The notes below the pieces were generated by a model. It made no database searches. It was not told where the DNA came from and was given only the letters and a program-made list of their open reading frames with translations. Of a DNA stretch of 64,000 nucleotides, positions 53,776-64,000 are shown piece after piece (the first letter of the stretch is position 1; every line of letters starts with the position of its first letter). This stretch comes from Polyangiaceae bacterium. GTDB lineage: Bacteria; Myxococcota_A; Polyangia; Polyangiales; Polyangiaceae. The translations under genes were made by a program, and so were the position numbers. The stretch lies in NCBI GenBank assembly GCA_016719945.1, contig JADJYE010000008.1:248001-312000 (forward strand), given 5' to 3'.

Positions 53776-54909
53776 GTGACCCCCCTCCGCCCCCCTCGCC
53801 TCGCCTCGACGCGCGCGGCCCTCGTCTTCTCGCTCGCGCTGCTCGCGCTCCTGCTTTGCCCTCGCGTCGCCAGCGCGCACGAGATCGATCTCTCGCGCGG
53901 AGACTACCGCTCGAGCCCCGACGGCGCCGAGGCGTGGATCGAGATGTCTCGCCCCGACCTCGTGAGGCTGCTCCCGAGCCTCGATCGGGACGGCGACGGC
54001 GCGCTGAGCAACGACGAGATCGTGGCGTCAGACGCCGCGAACGCGCGCTTGCTCAGCCTGATCAGCGCGAAGCGAGGGGGCGTCGACTGCGCCGGCGCGG
54101 TGGTGCAGCTCGCGCCGAGCGACGACAAGGGTGGCCTCTTTGGCGTCCGCTTCGGGCCCTGCGAGGGCGACGCGCCGCTGGTCGCGATCCAGGTGGGGCG
54201 GCTGTTCGCCGCGACCTCCTTCAGCCACCGGCAGACCGCGTTCGTCCACGTCGAGGGTGAGGAGAAGCCGCGCGAGGCGCTGATCCACGGACAAGACGCG
54301 CGGGTCGAGGTCCCCGTCGCCGGCGCTACGGCGCCCGCCGCGCCGGCCGCGCGCGGCGCGTGGCCGATCGCCAAGGAGTCGCTGGTCTTCGGGGTCGAGC
54401 ACATCTTGTTCGGCTACGACCACGTCCTGTTCCTGCTCGGCCTCGTGCTGCTCGGCGGCCGCATGAGGGACTTCGCGACGACCATCACGGCCTTCACCCT
54501 CTCCCACTCGATCACGCTGGGCATCATGGTGATGGGGGTCGTCGCGCCGCCCGCGACGATCATCGAGCCGGTGATCGCGCTCAGCATCGCGTACGTCGGC
54601 GTGGAGAACTTCTTCGTGAAGGACCTCCAGCGCCGCTGGCGCGTCGCCTTCGTCTTCGGCTTCATCCACGGCTTCGGCTTCGCGAGCGCGGTGGGGGACA
54701 AGCTCTCCAGCGAGCGCCTGCCGCTCGCCCTCGCCACGTTCAACCTCGGCGTCGAGCTCGGTCAGCTCGCGCTGCTGGCCGTCATCGTCCCCCTGCTCGT
54801 GCTGCTGCGGAAGCAGGCCTGGGCGCAGCCGCGGGGCGTGCAGATCATCAGCGGCGCGATCGTGGTGATGGGCCTGTACTGGTTCGTCGAGCGCGTGTTC
54901 TTGGCCTGA
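53776..54909 (+). CDS. HupE/UreJ-family protein with an EF-hand-like segment
   Basis: A 377-residue membrane protein. A signal peptide (VFSLALLALLLCPRVASAHE) is followed by a periplasmic domain carrying DRDGDGALSNDEI, an EF-hand-type calcium-loop pattern. The C-terminal part is the HupE/UreJ domain with about six helices (ESLVFGVEHILFGYDHVLFLLGLVLLGGRMRDFATTITAFTLSHSITLG). The His/Asp residues of GYDHVLF and LSHSITL match metal-handling positions of the family, which is linked with nickel or cobalt uptake. GTG start at 53776. rnpB lies downstream on the other strand. Confidence 0.85.
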   Translation: MTPLRPPRLASTRAALVFSLALLALLLCPRVASAHEIDLSRGDYRSSPDGAEAWIEMSRPDLVRLLPSLDRDGDGALSNDEIVASDAANARLLSLISAKRGGVDCAGAVVQLAPSDDKGGLFGVRFGPCEGDAPLVAIQVGRLFAATSFSHRQTAFVHVEGEEKPREALIHGQDARVEVPVAGATAPAAPAARGAWPIAKESLVFGVEHILFGYDHVLFLLGLVLLGGRMRDFATTITAFTLSHSITLGIMVMGVVAPPATIIEPVIALSIAYVGVENFFVKDLQRRWRVAFVFGFIHGFGFASAVGDKLSSERLPLALATFNLGVELGQLALLAVIVPLLVLLRKQAWAQPRGVQIISGAIVVMGLYWFVERVFLA

Positions 54910-54935
54910 GCGCGAGAGGGGGCGAGAGAGGGCAC

Positions 54936-54965
54936 AAAAAACCGCACCTCGCGCGAGCGCGAGGT
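54936..54965 (-). terminator. Rho-independent terminator of rnpB
   Basis: On the minus strand an 8 bp stem (ACCTCGCG/CGCGAGGT, loop CTCG) at 54965-54946 is followed by GCGG and six T (A-run 54941-54936). It begins directly after the RNase P RNA 3' end. Confidence 0.85.
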
Positions 54966-54967
54966 AC

Positions 54968-55383
54968 GGGCCTCAGGTCTCCATAAGCCGAGTTCTGTCT
55001 CGAGGCCGGGTCACCCCTGCCTCGAGCGCGATCATTCCTCTAGGACGCACGTTACCGCGCGCCTCCAGCAGCCTACCCGGAGGCTCGGGCGGGCAACCCT
55101 TCCACGCGGGTTTCCCCGCGCATCGCCTCCCTACATGGCCTTGCTCCAGGTGGGGTTTACCTAGCCACTCCCGTTACCGGGAGCGCGGTGGGCTCTTACT
55201 CCACCTTTTCACCCTTACCGGCTGACCTCGCGGTGCGCCGGCGGTTTGCTTTCTGTTGCACTCTCCTCGAGGTCACCCTCACCGGGCGTTACCCGGCACC
55301 TCGCCCTGCGGAGCTCGGACTTTCCTCTCGCGCACACGCCGAGGCGTGCGAGCCAGCGATCGCATGTTTCCCTGAGACAGCCC
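54968..55383 (-). ncRNA. rnpB: RNase P RNA (type A)
   Basis: The catalytic RNA of RNase P, which matures tRNA 5' ends. Read on the minus strand, conserved blocks occur in order: AGGAAAGTCCGAGC (55326-55313), GCAACAGAAAGCAAAC, GGTAAGGGTGAAAAGG, GAGTAAGAGCCCACCG, TAGGTAAACCCC and, near the 3' end, ACAGAACTCGGCTTAT (54998-54983). P1 is inferred from GGGC/GTCTC near 55383 pairing with GAGAC/GCCC at the 3' end, so the ends are approximate. A terminator follows. The gene is convergent with hupE and divergent from the A-type Fe-S carrier. Confidence 0.93.
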
Positions 55384-55496
55384 TTCGGTAACGCGACCGA
55401 CGGGAGCGAGCAACCGCTCTGGACGCACGCTCACCGTGCTGGCATGCACGCCCCGTCGGAACTAGACTGGTGGGGGAAAACGTTACGGAGCGTCAC

Positions 55497-55820
<324 letters not shown>

Positions 55821-55851
55821 CTCGCCCGGCCTCGCTCACCCCGATTTCACC

Positions 55852-56517
55852 GTGCACATCCACCTCCACGCGCTCCGCGCGCTGATCGCGGTCGGCTCTT
55901 GTTTGCTCGGGTGCAACGCCGACAGCGTCAGCGTCTCCTCCGATCCCCAACCCTCGGCGTCGGCGTCCACGACGACGCAGAAGGCCACAGCGGGCGAGGT
56001 CGTCTTCGACCCGAACAACCCGCCCGAGGAGTGGGTGAAGTGCCACCGCAACCACTGCCACCACAAGGACGGGCGCGTCGCCTCGTACGCCCAGGTGATG
56101 CAGGAGGTCGGCGCCACCAAGATGGTCGGCGGCGAGGCCCCCGCGGCCGCGCCCCCCGCGCCCGCCGACGTCGCCGCGATCCCGGCCGACGCGGAGAAGA
56201 GCGGAACGGGGCTCGCGTGGCGCGTGCTCAAGCCCGGCACGGGCACCCAGAAGCCCGGCCCGACGACGGTCGTCAGCGTTCACTACACAGGCTGGACCAC
56301 CGACGGAAAGTCGTTCGACAGCTCGATCTCGCGCGGCAAACCCGCCCAGTTCCCGCTCAACCGCGTCATCCCCGGGTGGACCGAGGGGCTCCAGCTGATG
56401 GTCGTCGGCGAAGAGCGTCGCTTCTGGATCCCGGTCGAGCTCGCCTACAACGGCAAGCCGGGCAAGCCGGCTGGCATGCTCGTCTTCGACGTCGAGCTCA
56501 TCGAAGTCCGCGACTGA
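55852..56517 (+). CDS. FKBP-type peptidyl-prolyl isomerase lipoprotein
   Basis: A 221-residue exported isomerase. GTG start; signal peptide with lipobox LLGC. A Cys/His-rich segment KCHRNHCHHKDG (about residue 63-74) precedes an Ala/Pro linker and the FKBP domain: VVSVHYTGWTTDGKSFDSSISRGKPAQFPLNRVIPGWTEGLQLMVVGEERRFWIPVELAYNG. The active-site residues Y, D, F, V/I and W are present. The His-rich motif could bind metal. It ends 20 bp inside the convergent permease gene. Confidence 0.88.
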   Translation: MHIHLHALRALIAVGSCLLGCNADSVSVSSDPQPSASASTTTQKATAGEVVFDPNNPPEEWVKCHRNHCHHKDGRVASYAQVMQEVGATKMVGGEAPAAAPPAPADVAAIPADAEKSGTGLAWRVLKPGTGTQKPGPTTVVSVHYTGWTTDGKSFDSSISRGKPAQFPLNRVIPGWTEGLQLMVVGEERRFWIPVELAYNGKPGKPAGMLVFDVELIEVRD

Positions 56518-57905
56518 GGTTCTTGCGCAGGCCGACCGCCGCCAGCGCGGTCAAGAGCGCGGCGAGCGCGAACAGCGCGACCACGCTCGCGCCGACCCGG
56601 GTGATCAGGACCGACGCAGGCAGCTCTTCGAAGCGAAACACCGGCATCGTCGGGTAGTCGGTAGCGCCGATCGTCGCGCGCGCCTCGATGCGCTCGCGGA
56701 AGAAGCGCGCGTGCTCCTGGTGGAACGCGTCGACCTGCGCGGTGAAGTGTTGATGACGCACGACCCCCGAGCCCGCGACCTCGGTCACGCCCTCGCTCAT
56801 CAGCAGCGCTGGCGACATGAACCGGAGCCGATCGACCCAGCGCTGCTGGGCCGCTCTGCGCTCCTCGAACTCGCGCAACACCGGGCGCACGCGCTGCTCG
56901 AGGTCGGCCTGCCTCAGCGCGGCCTGGACGCTCTTGTCGGCGGAGGCCTCCTTGCCGTGATCGCCCTCGATCGCCGTGGCTCGCGCGCTCGCGTCCCGAG
57001 CCGCGTCGCGGGTGAGGTTGACCAGCTCCACGCGTGACGGGCTCGGCACCAGCGCGTCGACCGCGACGCTTCCGAGGCCCGGGACGACGACCACCAGGGC
57101 GAGCCACGCGGCCACGAGCCCCAGCGCGTTCGCGGACGACGAGTGGCCCCACGCGTTGACCGCCACCGCTAGCGCGAACCAGAACAGCGAATATCCGGTG
57201 ATCAGCAGAGCGAACAAGGCGAGCGCCGCGGGCCCGCCCGGCGCGAAGGGCCGGCCGCCGGCCGCCAGGGTCGCCGCGAGCGCCAAGCCGAGGCCGCCGC
57301 CCCCCACCACGAGCGCGCGGAGCAGCACCTTGCCGAGCACGAACGTCGACAGATATCGGCTGCGACAGCACCAGCGCGAGCGTCCCCCTCTCTCGCTCGG
57401 CGGCGAGCAGATCGAAGGTCGCCCAGATGATGACGAGCGGCAGCAGGAACACCAGGACGAACGCGAGGTCGAACGGCCCCGAGGCCGCGCGCGCGGCGCT
57501 CGCAGGCTCGGCCCGCTCGCCGGCACCGAGCCTCGCCTTCACCGTCAGCTGCAGCGACTGCGGCAACAGATCGCGCTGGCCCACGGCGACGGGCGCGAGC
57601 GGGGCGAGCGGGAGGCTCGCGACCCGAGGCAGCAGCTCCTCGCCCACCACGAGCGGGTCGGTAGGGTCGGCGTTGGCAGGGGGCGGTGCGCCCGACTCGA
57701 CCGCGCGCACCTGCTCCGTCAGCTCGCGCACGCGGTCGTGCTCGGCCCGCGCCAGCGCCTCGATGCCCGCGCGCTCGGTCGCCACCAGCCGCCCGCCGCC
57801 GAGCGCCGCGAAGGCCATGAACAGGCACAGCGCGCCGAGCACCCAGAACAGCGCGTGCTCCCGGCGCAGGCTCATCCACTCGGCGCGCAGCACCGTCGAC
57901 AGCAT
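56498..57905 (-). CDS. ABC-2 type permease (second), one frameshift
   Basis: The second permease of a three-gene ABC operon, about 468 residues after correction. The N-terminal part (MLSTVLRAEWMSLRREHALFWVLGALCLFMAFAALGGG) and ILVFLLPLVIIWATFDLLAAERERGTLALVLSQPIS are in one frame. At about 57351 the frame shifts and continues STFVLGKVLLRALVVGGGGLGLALA to the C-terminus with more helices. The start ATG overlaps the stop of the upstream permease (ATGA). It is a DUF3526-type protein with a long soluble middle. The indel is probably technical. Confidence 0.8.
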
Positions 57906-59335
57906 CAGACGACCCTCACGCGCTTGCCCGACCACCACGCGAAGGCCGACGCAAAGACGAGCCACAGCAGCAGCGAGCCGGCGTTCACCCCCTGGCTCGA
58001 CAGCGCCCACCCGAGCGGCGGGGGCTCGTAGCGGAAGGCCGGCGCGCGCGCCCAGGTCTCTCGCCCCGCGCGGTACGCCCACACGTCCTCTCCGGCGTGC
58101 TCGGCGATCTCGCGGTTGAGCATGTCGACGAAGGCCCTGCGGTGCGCCTCGGCCGCGTCGGCGAAGTGTCGGTGGTGCGCCTCGTCGGTGCCCGCGAGCG
58201 CCGACGACAGCGACCTCATCGCGACCGGCGGAGCGAGCGCGCCGAGCCACGCCGCCACGCGCTCCTGGCGAGCCTTCTGACGCTCCCACTCGGCGAAATG
58301 AAAGTCGATCACCTCGCTCTCGTAGCGGGCCTCGGCCTGCAGCTCGACGGCGCCCAGCAGCGCGGGGTCCATCAGGGTCTCGGCGCCCGCGAAGCCCTGC
58401 TCCTCCAGCATGGCTTCGGTGATCGCCTCGACCCGCGCCTCACGCGGCGCCCCACCGGGCAGCCCCCGCTCGAGGCTGTGGGCGACGGCGCGCTGCACCT
58501 CGGACGAGCCTGGTACCGGTGAAGCGAGCGCCGCGACGTCGAGCACGGCCCGAGGCATCGCGAGAGACCACACGACCCACAGCCCCAGCAGCGCGACGAG
58601 CGCCCCACGGCTCGAGCGCGAGCGCGCCGAGACCCCGAGCGCGAGCGCCACGAACACGCCGAAATAGGCCGCGTAGGCGGCCGCGATCGACAGCGCGCGG
58701 GGAGCGGGCGCGTGCCCCACGCCGCCGAGCATCGCCGCGCCCACGATCACGAGCGCGGCCGGGACGAGCACCCCCGCCAGCGCCGCCGCGAGCCCGAGCA
58801 CCTTGCCCCCGAAGAGCACCCCGGGGCGCACGCCCGAGGCCGCGAGCATTCGGAGCGTGCCGCGCTCTCGCTCCGAGGTCCACGCCGAGAACCCGAGGCC
58901 GATCACCAACAGCGGCACGAGCAGCTGCAGCACCGCGGCCACGCTCAGCCTGCCGACGCGGGCGATCGACGTCGAGTCCTGGGCGCGCGCCCCCTCGAGC
59001 GCGTTGCGCCGGTGCGCCTCGAGCTTGACCGACGAGCCTACGAACGGCTCGACGCCAGGGTCGACGAAGGTGAGCGCGCCGCTCGGCTTGAAGACGTACG
59101 TGCCGTAGTGGGCGGCGACGTGGGGGTTCTTGTCGTCTTGCTCGCGGAAATGCTCGTCCGCCGAGGCCTGCGCGGCGGCTCGCTCCGCGCGCACGGCGGC
59201 GCTCTGGCGCAGCCCGAAGGCGAGCGCGGCCACGAGCAGCAGGAGCGTGGCGGCAGCGACGATGGTGAAGCGGCCGTCGCGCGTGATCTCGCGCAGCTCC
59301 TTCTTGGCGATCTGCCCGAGGGCCCCCTCAGTCAT
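57905..59335 (-). CDS. ABC-2 type permease with DUF3526-like domain
   Basis: A 476-residue membrane protein. Helix 1 is RFTIVAAATLLLLVAALAFGLRQ, a large extracytoplasmic loop follows, and helices resume at VLQLLVPLLVIGLGFSAWTSERERGTLRMLAASG, typical of ABC-2 exporters. The C-terminus is LLLWLVFASAFAWWSGKR. Its start overlaps the ATPase gene by 8 bp, and its stop overlaps the second permease start. The trio likely exports a lipid, peptide or siderophore-like compound, which cannot be named here. Confidence 0.85.
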   Translation of the reverse strand: MTEGALGQIAKKELREITRDGRFTIVAAATLLLLVAALAFGLRQSAAVRAERAAAQASADEHFREQDDKNPHVAAHYGTYVFKPSGALTFVDPGVEPFVGSSVKLEAHRRNALEGARAQDSTSIARVGRLSVAAVLQLLVPLLVIGLGFSAWTSERERGTLRMLAASGVRPGVLFGGKVLGLAAALAGVLVPAALVIVGAAMLGGVGHAPAPRALSIAAAYAAYFGVFVALALGVSARSRSSRGALVALLGLWVVWSLAMPRAVLDVAALASPVPGSSEVQRAVAHSLERGLPGGAPREARVEAITEAMLEEQGFAGAETLMDPALLGAVELQAEARYESEVIDFHFAEWERQKARQERVAAWLGALAPPVAMRSLSSALAGTDEAHHRHFADAAEAHRRAFVDMLNREIAEHAGEDVWAYRAGRETWARAPAFRYEPPPLGWALSSQGVNAGSLLLWLVFASAFAWWSGKRVRVV

Positions 59336-60032
59336 GCATGTGCTCGAGGTAGACGCGCTCGAGGTCTGCGTGGCTCAGATCGGCCGTCGACATCGTCGCG
59401 ACCAGCTCGCCGTGCTTCATGATGCCGACGCGGTCGCCGACCTCCTTGGAGCGGAAGATGTCGTGCGTCGCCATCAGCACCGCGACCCCGTCCTTCTTCA
59501 CCTCCTCGAGCAGCTCCGAGAACTCGTTGGAGGCCTTCGGATCGAGGCCGCTGGTCGGCTCGTCGAGCAGCAGCACCCGGGCCTTCTTCGCCATCGCCAA
59601 GGCGATCCCCACCTTCTGGCGCATGCCCTTCGAATAGGTCCCCACCCGGCGGTCGACGGCGGCGCGGGCGAGCCCCGCCCGCTCGAGCGTGGCGCTGAGC
59701 TCCGCGTCCGACAGCTCTGCCTTGCCGGCCAGCGCGACGAAGAAGCGCAGGTTCTCCAGGCCCGTGAGGTTCGGGTAGAGCATCACGTTCTCGGGGATGT
59801 ACGCGAGCTCGCGCTTCGTCTCGAGCGGGTGCAGGCGCACCTCTCGCTCAGCGATCAGCGCCTTGCCCGCCGTCGGCTCCACGAAGCCCAGGAAGAGCTG
59901 GATGGTCGTCGTCTTGCCGGCGCCGTTCGCGCCGAGCAGGCAGAACACCTCGCCCGCCTCGACCTTCAGATCGAGCCCCTTCAAGGCGACCACCTCGCCG
60001 TAGTGTTTCTTCAGCCCGACAGCCTGGAGCAT
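59328..60032 (-). CDS. ABC exporter ATP-binding protein
   Basis: A 234-residue ATPase, first gene of the DUF3526-type operon. Walker A GANGAGKTTTIQLFLGF, the Q-loop-like ELAYIPENVMLYPNLTGLENLRF, signature YSKGMRQKVGIALAMAKK, Walker B VLLLDEPTSGLDPKAS and the switch His in VLMATHDIFRSKEVGDRVGIMKHG are intact. It will power the two permeases downstream. Start ATG 60032. Confidence 0.93.
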   Translation of the reverse strand: MLQAVGLKKHYGEVVALKGLDLKVEAGEVFCLLGANGAGKTTTIQLFLGFVEPTAGKALIAEREVRLHPLETKRELAYIPENVMLYPNLTGLENLRFFVALAGKAELSDAELSATLERAGLARAAVDRRVGTYSKGMRQKVGIALAMAKKARVLLLDEPTSGLDPKASNEFSELLEEVKKDGVAVLMATHDIFRSKEVGDRVGIMKHGELVATMSTADLSHADLERVYLEHMHD

Positions 60033-60081
60033 CGCAGCGGGCGTGAAGTTACACGCCCGCTGCCGTTACGCAACCCGGGGG

Positions 60082-61467
60082 TCAGGGCGTCGGCGGGCTG
60101 TTCAGGTTCTGCGGAAGCGAAGGGGTGATCTCGACGAAGTCTGCGGCGTTGTCGCCGGTGTCGATGCAGTTGCCGAGCGCGCCGCCGGGGAGCCGCTCGG
60201 CGCTGCGATCGACGTTGTTGGCGCAGCCGCTCACGGTGAACACAGTCCCCTCGCAGGTGTGTGTGCCATAGGTGTTCGCCCCGCAGTTCCAGCACACCGC
60301 GTCGACCACCGCGCCGTTGTTCTTCACGACGATGCTCGACTCATCCGCGAAGCTACTGCCCATCACGTCGTCGGCCGCCGTCGCGCCCGAGTAGGTCGAC
60401 CCCACGAGAAGCAGGTGCTCGTTCGGGGGCACGACCTGGCCTTCGCCGGTGTAGCGCACCGTGTAGCTGGCGGACCCCTCGGCTCGGGACTCAATGGTCC
60501 ACGTGGCCCCGAAGGTCACGTTGGCGGTGCCCGGGTTGAACAGCTCCACGAAATCGTCGGTCGCGCCCATCGGCCCGCGGGTGCGAACCTCGCTGATGAT
60601 GAGCACGCCGTTCACCGGCGCGCAGGTGCAGGTGTCGTTGCCGCCGCAGGTGCCGGTGTCGCAGTCCGAGCCGGCGACACAGCCCTGGCCGAAGGTGCAG
60701 TCGGGGCACGAGCCTCCGCAGTCGACGTCGGTCTCGTTCTGGTTCTGCACGCCGTCGACGCACGAGGGCACGCAGGTGTCGGCCGCGCCGCACAGCATCG
60801 ACAGGCAGTCGGTGTTGACGACGCAGTCGAAGCCGATGGCGCAGCCCGAGCACTGCAGCCCGCCGCAGTCGATGTCGGTCTCGCCGTTGTTCTGCACGTT
60901 GTCGTCGCAGGAGGCCGGCGCGCACTCGAACTCGTCGGTGCACACGTTGCTCGCGCAGTCGAAGTCGTCGATGCACTCGACGCAGGCGCCGTCGGCGTTG
61001 CAGAACGAGCCGCCGCCGTCGTTGCAGGCGAGCCCCTCACCCACGAGCGGGTTCGACGGGACGCCGCCGTCGCACAGGTCGTCGGTGCAGTCGAGGTTGT
61101 CGACCGGCAGATCGCTGTCGTCGGGGTTGCCGACGATGTGCCCCGCGCCGTCGCACTGGAACACGATGCAGTCGCCCGCCATCTGATCGGTGGCGGGCGT
61201 GCCGGCCGCGACCGCGTCGACCCCGCACAGGCCTCCGTCGCACGTCCGCGTGCCGCACTCGTTGTCCATGCCCGGGCACTGGTCGGCGGTCTCGCAGGCG
61301 GCCATGCCCCCTTCGCCGGTCGAGCCGCCCGTCGTGGGGTTACCCCCGGTCGAGGGCACGCCGCCCTCCCCTGCCCCGCCGACCAGCAGGCTCGAGTCGT
61401 ACACGTCGCAGGCCGCCGTCAGCGCGACGAGCCACAACAAAGCAAGGCTGGGACGCCCGGTCCGCAT
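60082..61467 (-). CDS. Cys-rich lipoprotein with lamin-tail-like domain
   Basis: A 461-residue secreted lipoprotein. The signal peptide ends in a lipobox-like TAAC. Gly/Thr-rich linker, then four or more Cys-rich modules (CVECIDDFDCASNVCTDEFECAP; DNVQNNGETDIDCGGLQCSGC; DGVQNQNETDVDCGGSCPDC), a repeat style common in myxobacterial surface proteins. A lamin-tail domain follows (GVLIISEVRTRGPMGATDDFVELFNPG). Start ATG 61467; 21 extra residues upstream in frame lack a signal sequence. Probably a cell-surface binding protein; ligand unknown. Confidence 0.85.
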   Translation of the reverse strand: MRTGRPSLALLWLVALTAACDVYDSSLLVGGAGEGGVPSTGGNPTTGGSTGEGGMAACETADQCPGMDNECGTRTCDGGLCGVDAVAAGTPATDQMAGDCIVFQCDGAGHIVGNPDDSDLPVDNLDCTDDLCDGGVPSNPLVGEGLACNDGGGSFCNADGACVECIDDFDCASNVCTDEFECAPASCDDNVQNNGETDIDCGGLQCSGCAIGFDCVVNTDCLSMLCGAADTCVPSCVDGVQNQNETDVDCGGSCPDCTFGQGCVAGSDCDTGTCGGNDTCTCAPVNGVLIISEVRTRGPMGATDDFVELFNPGTANVTFGATWTIESRAEGSASYTVRYTGEGQVVPPNEHLLLVGSTYSGATAADDVMGSSFADESSIVVKNNGAVVDAVCWNCGANTYGTHTCEGTVFTVSGCANNVDRSAERLPGGALGNCIDTGDNAADFVEITPSLPQNLNSPPTP

Positions 61468-61519
61468 ACCCAGGCTATATCCGACGCGGGTCCCCCCCTC
61501 AAGCGCGGGACCCGCGTTC

Positions 61520-64000
<2,481 letters not shown>

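Noticed and set aside
54910..55496. tRNA genes near rnpB
   Set aside because: I found no cloverleaf with an acceptor stem and TTCGA loop; the conserved blocks are all RNase P RNA.

Overview
The window is high-GC, gene-dense DNA with very short intergenic gaps. Its gene content points to a myxobacterium (phylum Myxococcota, probably Polyangiales). The evidence is a FrzS-type pseudo-receiver/coiled-coil protein, two long lipoproteins joining VIT/VWA-type regions to the myxobacterial AgmX/PglI-type C-terminal domain plus TPRs, a Pkn-type Ser/Thr kinase, an FHA-domain sigma54 activator, two PilZ proteins and several Cys- or Gly-rich lipoproteins. The taxonomic call is inference; there is no 16S gene here.

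Layout. 1-413: start of a long-chain acyl-CoA ligase (cut by the window edge). 0.6-9.5 kb (+): AgmX-tail lipoprotein, miaB-gamma carbonic anhydrase-thiS cluster, VanW protein, secreted phospholipase D. 9.5-17 kb: aminopeptidase P, a GNAT gene with an in-frame stop, a serpin lipoprotein, an M14 carboxypeptidase, a hypothetical, and an MFS/spermidine-synthase fusion. 16.9-19.5 kb: a lower-GC accessory patch with an overlapping ATPase-TOPRIM gene pair (candidate anti-phage module) and a four-helix-bundle gene. 19.7-25 kb: the second AgmX-tail lipoprotein divergent from an FHA sigma54 activator, separated by overlapping palindromes. 25-42 kb: OmpA-like protein, LarE, PEGA-type protein, Ser/Thr kinase, hydrolase lipoprotein coupled to the PPDK regulatory protein, DnaJ, ATP-grasp, PilZ proteins, TPR proteins, and an ECF sigma/anti-sigma pair. 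42-50.6 kb: purine nucleoside phosphorylase-cytidine deaminase, FrzS-like protein, phosphofructokinase, ZIP transporter, FecCD/HmuV-like ABC importer. 50.6-64 kb: DegP/HtrA, ProC, cytochrome-like lipoprotein, HupE/UreJ protein, RNase P RNA with its terminator, A-type Fe-S carrier, FKBP, DUF3526-type ABC exporter operon, lamin-tail lipoprotein, and the C-terminal part of MetH.

How the genes fit together. Many are housekeeping genes (tRNA thiolation, nucleoside salvage, Fe-S assembly, RNase P, proline and methionine synthesis). They are interspersed with envelope and signalling genes typical of myxobacteria. Translational coupling is common: ATGA or GTGA overlaps occur at 5007, 32519, 41043, 43564, 49498 and 57905.

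Reliability. At least six genes, including phosphofructokinase, MetH and the PPDK regulator, are broken only by one- or two-base indels, and the continuation in the next frame is well conserved. That pattern suggests residual assembly indels rather than widespread gene decay, so I annotate these as single coding regions with a noted frameshift. A three-copy palindromic intergenic repeat family (about 33.4, 42.1 and 44.0 kb) is the clearest repeated element.
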